A program made the translations under genes and the position numbers. Of a stretch of 30,917 bases of DNA, positions 9,501 through 15,162 are shown one piece after another (position 1 is the stretch's first letter; the number at the start of each line of letters is the position of its first letter). The notes under the pieces are model-generated. The model did not search any database. It was not told where the DNA came from and saw nothing but the letters and a program-made list of their open reading frames with translations. This DNA is from an uncultured Ruminococcus sp. (lineage in GTDB: Bacteria; Bacillota; Clostridia; Oscillospirales; CAG-272). The DNA lies in assembly GCA_900551005.1 (NCBI GenBank), contig URUL01000012.1:1-30917 (forward strand), given 5' to 3'.

Positions 9501-12334
9501 GTTACAGCGTTGTAGGTATTTGTTTCAGCGTCTGCAAGAACATAGTATGTCTTGCCTGTCTGCTCATAGTATGTTGCGATAGCGGCAACATCGGGAGTAG
9601 CAACAGCTGTAAATACAGTACCGGACACTGTGTAGTAGGTCTTGCTTGCGTCAAGCTCTGTATCTGCTGTAAGTGCGAAGGCGCTTACAACATCGGGAGT
9701 AACAACTTCATAGTATGTTGCGATATCGGCAACATCGGGAGTAGCAACTGCGGTATAAACACCGCCTGCCAATGTGTAGTAGGTCTTAGTTGTGTCAAGT
9801 GCTGTATCTGTCGTCGGAGCATATGTAGCTGTGCCTGCGATAGTACCGAACTTATCTGCTGTCTTGGAGTAGGTTACAAGAGCCATGAGAGCTGCTTTTT
9901 CTTCAGCTGTGATCAGTTTGCCTGTAGCAATATCGATGAATGCCTTGTCAAGAGCTGCATCATAGTACTCTGTGCCTGTAGCTTCGTCAACATATACATA
10001 TTTGCCTGCGGACTTGTAAGCATATGCAAAGTTCTTCTTGTAGAAGTCTGTGATGAATGTCATCCATGTCTTTGCATTTACTTCGATCTCACCAGTAGCA
10101 CCTGCATGTGTATAAGAAACTGTCTGAGAAGTAGGAACGTTGCCGAATGCCGGGAGGTGAGCGATAACATATTCAACAGTCGTAGCGCCTGTCTCTGCAT
10201 CTGTCTTGGATACAGGGATCTGAACGGTGTAGTAACCGCCGTTTGCTTCTGCAACTACGTTCTGAATGTAGCCGCTTGCATAGTTGAATACATCGATCGT
10301 ACCTGTGCCCTTAGGCATTGTGCTTCTGAAGCCTGCGTACCACTGGTTGAGATTGATACCGTTAGCACCGCGGCGGTCAGAAACCTGGAATATAAGCTGA
10401 ACCTTGTTGGTAGCCTTGGTCGTGTCGATCGTCCAAGCGTCCGTAGACATGCTTGCAGAAGCTGTTACGGTAGCATTGATGATAACAGCACCGGCACTCG
10501 GAACACCCTTTGCATACTGCGCCGGAGAACCGTTGTCAAGATTTTCAGCGCCTGCACCGGCAATGTTTTCACAGCCGTCTGCAATGAAGAATGCATCGTA
10601 ATCTGTTACAACTGCAACGTCATACTTGCCGTCGCCGTCCATATCGGAGAATACAGCAGTAACTTCGCCCTGTGCGGCATTGATAAGCTGAGCCTTAGCC
10701 TCTGCAGCTGTGAGCTGAACGAGGTTGCCTCTTACCATGTAAGGATAAAGTGCTGCGAACTGATCCTCTGTAGCGCCGCCTGCGATGAGTTCAGCGCGCT
10801 TTGCGGCTGTAATGCATCCGCCGTCATAGAGATATTCGCAACCTGCAGCACCGAGATACTGCGTGCCGGCGTTCTTCACATAATACTTGTAGAGGAGAGT
10901 AGAGCCGTCAGCACTAAGCTCTGTAGCCTGAACCTTGCTGTAGCCGTATACCTTGATCTCATTGTCAACACCGGTGTAGTTTGCTGTGCCGGCGCGGAGA
11001 ACGTATTCAACGCCCTGGAATGTAAGCTTGTTGCCGTTCCAAGAGGTTACGTCCTTCTCTGCGTTGTAGGAAGAAGGAAGTGCGGCCGTGGGGTTATTTG
11101 TGCCGTAAGAATTAGCAAGACCGTTGAGATAGTAGTTGAGGTTTGCCGTGCTTGTGAGAACACGGTATGTATCAACAACATGGTTGCTTACGACGGAAAG
11201 AGCCTTAACTGTGCCGTCTTTTACGGAGAGGTTAAGAACAGTGCCTTCACGTACATAGTCAAAGAGATAGAATACCTCTTCGTTTGCCGTATCAACAGCT
11301 GCGGGAAGTCCGAGAGACTTTCTTACGAGACCCTGGAATGTGTTGCCGGAGAGCGTAACGATCGTGCTTGTGAAGTCGTCACCATCGAAAAGCTGAAGTT
11401 CAACTGCCTTGGAGGTGTCGAGCTGCTTTGAGTAAGGTGTAACGACCTGGCTTTCCTGATCGTAGTTGCGCTCTGCCCAGTAGCTTGCCATAACCTGCAG
11501 ATCAAGAGAAGCTGTAACATGGCTGTTCATAGGACTGCCGGTGCCACCGCTTGCATAACCGAGAAGCTTGCTGCTGTTAAGGGGCTTTCTTGCAAGAGTC
11601 TTAACAACTGCGAGTACGTTGGCTGTACCGAAATTCGCGTTGAATTCAGCGCCGAGTCTGTAGCCCATATCGTAGCCGTTGTGTCTTACATTAGCACCTG
11701 TCTGGGAAAGTGTGTAAAGCAGATATGCAGCTTCGCCCTTTGTGAGCTTGTGCTGAGGTACATACTCGCCAACCTTTGCAACCCATGTAGCGTCGATAGC
11801 CTTGCAACGAAGGTTAGCAACTCTCATGTAGTTGATCTGCCAGTTAGCCTTGTACCACTCGTCATACGTGCTGTACTTGGTGTGATCTGCTGTGTAGTAA
11901 GCCTCGAAGAACTCTTCGTAGCCCATTACACGAGTGATGATAGCGCATGCTTCTGCAAATGTGATAACTCTATCGGGATAGAAGTTACCGTCGCCATCAC
12001 CCTGAATGAATCCGCTTTCCTCTGCATATGCGATAGCCGCATAGTAGTGGTCGCCGGGTTTAACATCGGCGAAGGAAGTGGAATCAACTTTGTCGTCCCA
12101 AAGCTTGTCATCAACGAATGTTGACTCAATCTTTGCGATCCACATAGCGAATGTGTTTCTGTCTATCTCACTATCTGCAGTGGAGCCGACAGTATCGATG
12201 CCGTTAGCTTCTATCCAGTTAACAGCCGTCGAATACCACTTGCCACCTGCTGAGTAAGCAGACAGACTTGCACAAGAACCTACAATGAACATCAGTGTAA
12301 GAACAAGTGCAAGAATTCTCTTGAAGTTTTTCAT
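6542..12334 (-). CDS. Giant secreted SLH-domain surface protein (1930 aa)
   Basis: A probable S-layer or cell-wall surface protein. Residues 1-29 are a signal peptide (basic MKNFKR, then a long hydrophobic run). VGSC at 18-21 weakly resembles a lipobox, so a lipoprotein is possible but less likely. Three SLH-like segments follow: degenerate at about 31-70, canonical at 88-139 (FADVKPGDHYYAAIAYAEESGFIQGDG) and degenerate at 162-211. SLH domains bind secondary cell-wall polymer, so the remaining 1700 residues probably face outward. I recognise no catalytic domain there; they are rich in Thr, Ala, Tyr and Val, with TYYE repeats near 840-960 and 1315-1355 and a helical charged stretch near 1830-1880. 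The ATG at 12334 has AGGAGG 6 nt upstream; the open frame 31 codons longer is not used. Uniform, selective codon choice suggests high expression. Confidence 0.9.
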   Translation of the reverse strand: MKNFKRILALVLTLMFIVGSCASLSAYSAGGKWYSTAVNWIEANGIDTVGSTADSEIDRNTFAMWIAKIESTFVDDKLWDDKVDSTSFADVKPGDHYYAAIAYAEESGFIQGDGDGNFYPDRVITFAEACAIITRVMGYEEFFEAYYTADHTKYSTYDEWYKANWQINYMRVANLRCKAIDATWVAKVGEYVPQHKLTKGEAAYLLYTLSQTGANVRHNGYDMGYRLGAEFNANFGTANVLAVVKTLARKPLNSSKLLGYASGGTGSPMNSHVTASLDLQVMASYWAERNYDQESQVVTPYSKQLDTSKAVELQLFDGDDFTSTIVTLSGNTFQGLVRKSLGLPAAVDTANEEVFYLFDYVREGTVLNLSVKDGTVKALSVVSNHVVDTYRVLTSTANLNYYLNGLANSYGTNNPTAALPSSYNAEKDVTSWNGNKLTFQGVEYVLRAGTANYTGVDNEIKVYGYSKVQATELSADGSTLLYKYYVKNAGTQYLGAAGCEYLYDGGCITAAKRAELIAGGATEDQFAALYPYMVRGNLVQLTAAEAKAQLINAAQGEVTAVFSDMDGDGKYDVAVVTDYDAFFIADGCENIAGAGAENLDNGSPAQYAKGVPSAGAVIINATVTASASMSTDAWTIDTTKATNKVQLIFQVSDRRGANGINLNQWYAGFRSTMPKGTGTIDVFNYASGYIQNVVAEANGGYYTVQIPVSKTDAETGATTVEYVIAHLPAFGNVPTSQTVSYTHAGATGEIEVNAKTWMTFITDFYKKNFAYAYKSAGKYVYVDEATGTEYYDAALDKAFIDIATGKLITAEEKAALMALVTYSKTADKFGTIAGTATYAPTTDTALDTTKTYYTLAGGVYTAVATPDVADIATYYEVVTPDVVSAFALTADTELDASKTYYTVSGTVFTAVATPDVAAIATYYEQTGKTYYVLADAETNTYNAVTELVLADASTYYQQNVKVDADFTPIALLVLKNVEGFTTDTKVITDAGYDYEVVVLDPNDAGIYKAADKASIAAMVSAWVNNKYINYVLDADSNIILAKASASSDGRGFVVNVTKADEGNTYKVNVAVTGTYKTIDQIYYSSYTSISDLATSINNSGITRPSVAQVKAKFLANPRTANIWINRGWNGLATTEGLTLEQRLIKTLTNNKGTLQDALANIITGKDSQKYEGSVGLKTYNVRASASTIWDVANAATYRDIYSGNVVHDLTKDEKVTAADNFYYVTMTKEAGSYHVMRVSNPQTSGSESEGRGLQYIQYFSYTNPGHYLNADHRAGSFYYTHSVSAQEASELSWPNAGIVTVLDAGKAESLYLVPTTNTEIIAGKTYYVYDAAKGGFVVVAEPNANDLGAGLYFERDLTRTSVVTSLDAAKKVAVADAERFVNAYTYVSVAEKVLGYNPSYYVTGRAGSKYVFDVIFDTVATTAITTTYKPYPVSADGGYYVTAKDNAGNDVKGTPADADRMTAESAASFAAGTSTRAWKYYSFGGKIYAELEPAKTFNYVGANGKINFVTVEVKVDTAEAESVALSEYDDVDVSSMNLFSSARAMVPQDSGFVPGYYLVKLGASNTEYKVPGSTQVIVMNPSNDAGTVVGKTTTVKALLESKDSILFATEAQIALSADLKTITCITVIGEFIGTQPTETPSDESVIVFVGSDVTTILNADETGTSYIVKTDKPVYALDGSEFGEIYYEYDTTSSSFNPTDLKFVIEAGSFYKVDKNGKIIANMGTMFGTRKVSKSNVLVGTKTYNYTYDLVTFENNLDPNYCGTAVITSATADKLVATVNGKKNVDISNWNVKFIYTDMDATKLYVAGNNTNVSIAAFNEIVSGLESKYNAVALAKKVYETARDGGELSAAVVAKYKTAYEEAVTELEEAKVASLAKMDGQFWSASTIASSAIRRYIESAKYTYGVDATLTFTYLYVDGTYYVIVPSFTK
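8270..8392 (-). repeat. Diverged distal copy of the TYYE repeat module
   Basis: Residues about 1315-1355 of the surface protein read TNTEIIAGKTYYV, then FVVVAEPNANDLGAGLYFE. This follows the same pattern as the copies near residues 840-960: a KTYY strand, a variable turn, a V-x-P step and a terminal aromatic pair with E. DNA identity to the other copies is lost. Confidence 0.6.
9455..9820 (-). repeat. Tandem TYYE repeat module inside the surface-protein gene
   Basis: Residues about 840-960 hold three units of the form D-T-x-L-D-x-x-K-T-Y-Y-T, short turn, Y/F-T-A-V-A-T-P-D-V-A, then A-T-Y-Y-E. Two units are almost identical in DNA: the stretches beginning at 9564 and 9708 share about 40 bp with one or two differences, 144 bp (48 codons) apart. 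The third is shorter and diverged. The DNA identity points to recent duplication. Confidence 0.8.
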
Positions 12335-12362
12335 AGTATTCCTCCTGAATATTTTTGGGCAA

Positions 12363-12382
12363 GTCTGCTGAGAAAAGCAGAC
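12363..12382 (-). promoter_or_regulatory. 5' leader hairpin of the surface-protein mRNA
   Basis: A perfect 7-bp stem (GTCTGCT paired with AGCAGAC) with a 6-nt loop. If the promoter at 12399-12427 is right, the hairpin begins about 10 nt from the 5' end of the transcript, where such stems are known to protect abundant surface-protein mRNAs from decay. The protective role is inferred. Confidence 0.5.
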
Positions 12383-12393
12383 CTGTCGACCTA

Positions 12394-12407
12394 TTGTAAT
12401 ATTACAA
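12394..12407. promoter_or_regulatory. Perfect palindrome TTGTAATATTACAA, operator-like
   Basis: A 14-bp perfect palindrome that overlaps the candidate -10 box of the surface-protein gene. Its half-site TGTAATA also occurs in the array at 12443-12577. This would suit a dimeric repressor; the protein is unknown. Confidence 0.5.
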
Positions 12408-12427
12408 CAAGCGAAAAGAAATTGCAA
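12399..12427 (-). promoter_or_regulatory. Candidate promoter of the surface-protein gene
   Basis: On the minus strand, TTGCAA (12427-12422) and TAATAT (12404-12399) are 17 bp apart. The same -35 hexamer and spacing occur before dnaA. The -10 box lies inside the 14-bp palindrome at 12394-12407. The predicted leader is about 58 nt. Confidence 0.5.
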
Positions 12428-12442
12428 TACTTTTTCTTTTTT

Positions 12443-12577
12443 TGTAACAAAGCTGTAACATTACCTTGTGTTGATTTTCGTATGCTTCCATTTTATTCAT
12501 AAAAGTCACTGCTGTCAATGCCTTTTCGGTTTTTGTAATATAGCTGTAATCTGCCTGTTACAAAGCTGTAACATTAC
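12443..12577. promoter_or_regulatory. Helically phased TGTAAYA repeat array
   Basis: The elements GTAAC, GTAAT or GTTAC begin at 12444 and 12455, then at 12535, 12546, 12557 and 12568, so spacing within each block is exactly 11 bp. Three imperfect copies of a 21-bp unit result (12444-12464, 12535-12555, 12557-12577); the first and third share 18 identical bases. The third contains a perfect inverted repeat, TGTTACA-AAGC-TGTAACA (12556-12573). The gap at 12465-12534 shows nothing I recognise. Confidence 0.6.
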
Positions 12578-12587
12578 TATATATAAT
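12558..12587 (+). promoter_or_regulatory. Possible rightward promoter next to the repeat array
   Basis: TTACAA (12558-12563) and a perfect TATAAT (12582-12587) are 18 bp apart. No plus-strand gene follows; the next feature is the hairpin at 12706-12732, so a product would be a non-coding RNA of about 140 nt. The AT-rich setting makes a chance match plausible. Apart from this, 12588-12705 holds nothing I can identify. Confidence 0.25.
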
Positions 12588-12705
12588 AAAAAGGAAGATT
12601 TTCTCTTTTGTTGCCGCTTTTCGCCCGATTTCGCCTCTTTTCACGGATAATGTTTAAATTTATTCATTTTTTGTATTCAATCAAGGTATTAAATACAATG
12701 TCAAG

Positions 12706-12732
12706 AAAAAAGCCCCCTTGCGGAGGCTTTTT
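12706..12732 (-). terminator. Terminator after the small membrane protein gene
   Basis: AGCC-C-CC pairs with GG-A-GGCT around TTGC, flanked by A and T tracts. On the minus strand it follows the stop of the 163-residue gene by a few bases and ends in a T-run. The symmetry would also let it act on the plus strand. Confidence 0.8.
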
Positions 12733-12736
12733 ACCA

Positions 12737-13228
12737 TTATTTCATCAGTGCATCCACGAGGGGGCTGACGAAGAGGAACAGCAATATGCCGACGGCAAGT
12801 ATCGCCACTATGCCGAGGATGAGCGTCAGCACCTTGACTTCTTTGTCGCCGTACTGTCTGATCACGCGCGGCATCGCTTCCTCTGAAATATAAAAGCGCG
12901 TGCTTTCGTCAATTTCAAGCTTCCCTTTTTCATCGCGCTCCACGCCTACCGCCGTGACCATCTTGGAAAGCGCTCCGCCGCGGCGCAGGGCGTTTACGGC
13001 GGAAACATTGTCCTCCTGCCCCAGCTCTGCAAGTGTTTTCGCGCTTTCTTCATCCGTCGCGCCGAGGCTTATGAGCGAGCGTGTGAATGCGCCGAATATC
13101 TTTTTGTTGCAGTAAATCAGGATCCACGAGATGATAAATCCGAGAATTATTGCAAACAAAGCGAATGTAAATGTCAATTCACCTTTATCGGTCGTCATGG
13201 CAAAGTCGATTTTCTTCAGCCAATCCAT
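12737..13228 (-). CDS. Small two-helix membrane protein of unknown function, downstream of parB
   Basis: I do not recognise the family. The 163-residue protein has a hydrophobic segment at about 19-40 (TFALFAIILGFIISWILIYC) and a second at about 133-157 (VLTLILGIVAILAVGILLFLFV), with a charged soluble loop between them. Both ends probably lie on the same side of the membrane. The ATG at 13228 has AGGAG upstream. It begins 16 bp after the parB stop and ends at a terminator, so it is the last gene of the parA-parB unit. The position suggests a chromosome-segregation or envelope link, but the sequence does not show one. Confidence 0.75.
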   Translation of the reverse strand: MDWLKKIDFAMTTDKGELTFTFALFAIILGFIISWILIYCNKKIFGAFTRSLISLGATDEESAKTLAELGQEDNVSAVNALRRGGALSKMVTAVGVERDEKGKLEIDESTRFYISEEAMPRVIRQYGDKEVKVLTLILGIVAILAVGILLFLFVSPLVDALMK

Positions 13229-13244
13229 AAATAACGCTCCTTTT

Positions 13245-14129
13245 TTATATAGAATCCACGAAATCCTTGCCGCAAAGTGCCGTAAGTACCTTTTCGAGGT
13301 CCTCATGGTCCGTATATCCTATCGAAATGCTGCTCAGATTTCCGTTTTCTTTTATTTTTACACGTCTGCCGAGTGCTTTTTCTATTTTTCGCTCCAGCTC
13401 ACGGGTATAATTGATCTCCGGCTTTTCTTTTATCGGCGCATCGATGTCCTTTGCTTCCGCGTTCATCTTTTTGATAAGCTTTTCCGTATCGCGGACCGAC
13501 ATTTCCGCCGCAATGACGGCTTTTGCCGCCTCTTCCGCACGATTTCTGTCGTTCAGAGAGAGGATCGCCTTGGCATGACCTGCAGAAAGTGCCCCCGAAA
13601 TAATAAATTCGCGCACGCTGTCCGGCAGATCGAGAAGTCTCAGCAGATTGGCAACCGTACTGCGGCTTCTGCCGATACGCTTGGATGCCTCGTCCTGCGT
13701 CAGACCGAAATCGTCCATCAACGCTTCGATGGCCTCCGCTTCCTCGATGGGGTTCAGATTTTCGCGCTGAATATTCTCTACAAGCGCCATTTCTGCCGAT
13801 TTCTGCTCGTCAGCATCCATGATCACGACAGGAATTTCCGAGAGTCCCGCCATTCTTGCGGCTCTCCAGCGGCGTTCCCCCGCGATTATGCGGTACATGT
13901 CGCCCGTGCGGCGCACCGTTATCGGCTGTATAACGCCGTATTGCGCGATGGAAAGCGCAAGATTCTGCAGTTCTTCCGGATCAAAATATTTTCTCGGCTG
14001 TCCTACCTTCGGCTCCACCAGTGCTATGCGTACCATCGTTGTGCCGGTAGTCTCCTCGTTTTTCTTTTCATTATCGGAAAATATCGTGTCTATTCCCCTG
14101 CCGAGACCGCCTTTTTTCATTGCTGCCAT
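13245..14129 (-). CDS. parB: Chromosome partitioning protein ParB (Spo0J)
   Basis: It is a parS-binding CTPase clamp that loads at origin-proximal sites, spreads on DNA and recruits condensin. All family marks are present in 294 residues: GGLGRGIDTIF at the N-terminus (the ParA-contacting region), the CTP-binding GERRWRAA box, ENIQRENLNPIEEA, and a helix-turn-helix around LTQDEASKRIGRSRSTVANLLRLL, followed by a C-terminal dimerisation domain. It starts 18 bp after parA with a GAGG site; an ATG three codons later is possible. A parS palindrome lies in the same cluster. Confidence 0.96.
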   Translation of the reverse strand: MAAMKKGGLGRGIDTIFSDNEKKNEETTGTTMVRIALVEPKVGQPRKYFDPEELQNLALSIAQYGVIQPITVRRTGDMYRIIAGERRWRAARMAGLSEIPVVIMDADEQKSAEMALVENIQRENLNPIEEAEAIEALMDDFGLTQDEASKRIGRSRSTVANLLRLLDLPDSVREFIISGALSAGHAKAILSLNDRNRAEEAAKAVIAAEMSVRDTEKLIKKMNAEAKDIDAPIKEKPEINYTRELERKIEKALGRRVKIKENGNLSSISIGYTDHEDLEKVLTALCGKDFVDSI

Positions 14130-14147
14130 AAATTTTCCTCTCTCTCA

Positions 14148-14909
14148 TCAGATTCGCGTCATCAGTTCCCTTGCCACCTCGTCATAGGCGAGGCTTCCGG
14201 GCGAATATTTGTCATAATACTGTATCGGCGCACCGTAGCTCGGCGCTTCGCTCAGGCGCACGCTTCGCGAGATCGTCGCCTTAAAAAGCTTGTCCGCATA
14301 ATACTTCTTCAGCTCATCAACCACCTGAACGGAGAGATTCAGCCTGCCGTTGTACATGGTTATCAGTATTCCGCTGACCGTAAGCGAGGGATTATAGAGC
14401 TTTTTCACCTGTTTTATGCTCATCATGATCTGCGAAAGTCCCTCGAGCGAAAAATATTCGCATTGCATCGGAATCACGACGCCGTCACTCGCCGTAAGCG
14501 CATTGACGGTCAGAAGCCCCAGCGACGGTGGGCAATCTATGATTATATAGTCAAAATCGTCCCTCACGGGATCGAGCACCGCCTTTAACCGCGCTTCGCG
14601 TTTTTCCGAATCCGCCAGCTCCAGCTCCGCCGCCGCGAGCGAAAGCTCCGAGGGCATCACCGAGAGGTTCTTGTATTCCGTCTTGATAATGCAGTCACGC
14701 GAGGATACTTTTCCGATAATCGCGTCATAAACAGTGCTTTTCACTTGAGATTTGCGAATTCCGACGCCGCTGGTCGCATTTCCCTGTGGGTCAAAATCGA
14801 CAAGCAACGTGTTTTTCCTTTTGAGACCGAGCGCCGCCGCCACGTTTATCGCCGAAGTGGTCTTGCCTACGCCGCCTTTCTGATTGGCAAAAGCTATTAT
14901 TTTCGCCAT
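14148..14909 (-). CDS. parA: Chromosome partitioning ATPase ParA (Soj)
   Basis: A deviant-Walker ATPase that binds DNA non-specifically as an ATP dimer and moves origins with ParB; in Bacillus, Soj also modulates DnaA. The motif KGGVGKTT (11-18) includes the signature lysine. LVDFDPQGNATSG and IIIDCPPSLGLLTVNAL (switch II/Walker B) follow. At 253 residues it is the short chromosomal type without an extra N-terminal DNA-binding domain. The start has AAGGGG upstream. It is read from its own promoter (14995-15023), separate from the ParB-like gene before it, and heads the parA-parB-membrane protein unit. Confidence 0.96.
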   Translation of the reverse strand: MAKIIAFANQKGGVGKTTSAINVAAALGLKRKNTLLVDFDPQGNATSGVGIRKSQVKSTVYDAIIGKVSSRDCIIKTEYKNLSVMPSELSLAAAELELADSEKREARLKAVLDPVRDDFDYIIIDCPPSLGLLTVNALTASDGVVIPMQCEYFSLEGLSQIMMSIKQVKKLYNPSLTVSGILITMYNGRLNLSVQVVDELKKYYADKLFKATISRSVRLSEAPSYGAPIQYYDKYSPGSLAYDEVARELMTRI

Positions 14910-14994
14910 ATTTTACCCCTTAACTTAATCGGATTATTGCCCGAAAAACGGGGCGCAATCCGCCAAAATTGATTTTTCACATTCTGTTTTTATC

Positions 14995-15023
14995 AGTATA
15001 TCATTTTTCTATCATAAAGTCAA
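14995..15023 (-). promoter_or_regulatory. Promoter of parA-parB
   Basis: On the minus strand, TTGACT (15023-15018) and TATACT (15000-14995) are 17 bp apart. It lies just past the terminator of the preceding gene. The leader of about 80 nt contains a small hairpin (GCGCCCCG with CGGGC) near 14950. Confidence 0.85.
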
Positions 15024-15026
15024 TGG

Positions 15027-15092
15027 AAAAAGCAAAACTCCCGTGGCTTTTGTTCCTCGTGGAACTTTTTTGCCGATCGGGAGCTTTGCTTT
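15027..15092 (-). terminator. Long-stem terminator enclosing a parS-like palindrome
   Basis: The arms at 15078-15092 and 15029-15043 form a 15-bp stem with one G-U pair, followed on the minus strand by TTTTT. The 34-nt loop contains the GTTCC/GGAAC palindrome at 15051-15066, which can form its own smaller hairpin. It separates the ParB-like gene from parA. Confidence 0.75.
15051..15066. promoter_or_regulatory. Degenerate parS-like site
   Basis: TGTTCCTCGTGGAACT differs at two positions from the perfect palindrome at 15132-15147. It may be a weak ParB or Noc-like binding site, or simply the tip of the terminator. Confidence 0.4.
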
Positions 15093-15131
15093 GAAATTAT
15101 GGAGGAATATGGGGGGAAAAACAATATCTGT

Positions 15132-15147
15132 TGTTCCACGTGGAACA
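15132..15147. promoter_or_regulatory. parS site (perfect 16-bp palindrome)
   Basis: TGTTCCACGTGGAACA is a symmetric form of the conserved bacterial parS, TGTTTCACGTGAAACA. It lies between the ParB-like gene and parA, about 13 kb from oriC, in the expected origin-proximal zone. Confidence 0.85.
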
Positions 15148-15162
15148 TGAAAGGCTGAGGCG

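Noticed and set aside
8633..11431. 932-codon open frame antisense to the giant surface-protein gene
   Set aside because: It is cysteine-rich and low in charged residues, has no convincing ribosome binding site, and shows no recognisable domain. Strong codon selection in the sense gene avoids codons that would read as stops on the other strand, which explains the length.
11519..12124. 201-codon antisense open frame over the SLH region
   Set aside because: Same composition artefact as the longer antisense frame; the sense SLH motifs are unmistakable.
6542..12334. Lipoprotein call from VGSC at residues 18-21
   Set aside because: Gly at -2 and Ser at -1 form a weak lipobox, and the hydrophobic signal continues to an ASLSA/YSA-type signal peptidase I site, which suits an SLH protein better.
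12335..12736. CRISPR array, suggested by the repeated 21-bp elements
   Set aside because: The copies are too short and too irregularly placed, there are no uniform spacers, and no cas genes are present.
13131..14588. 485-codon antisense frame over parB and parA
   Set aside because: It overlaps two conserved genes completely, and its composition (very rich in Arg, His and Phe) is that of a shadow frame.
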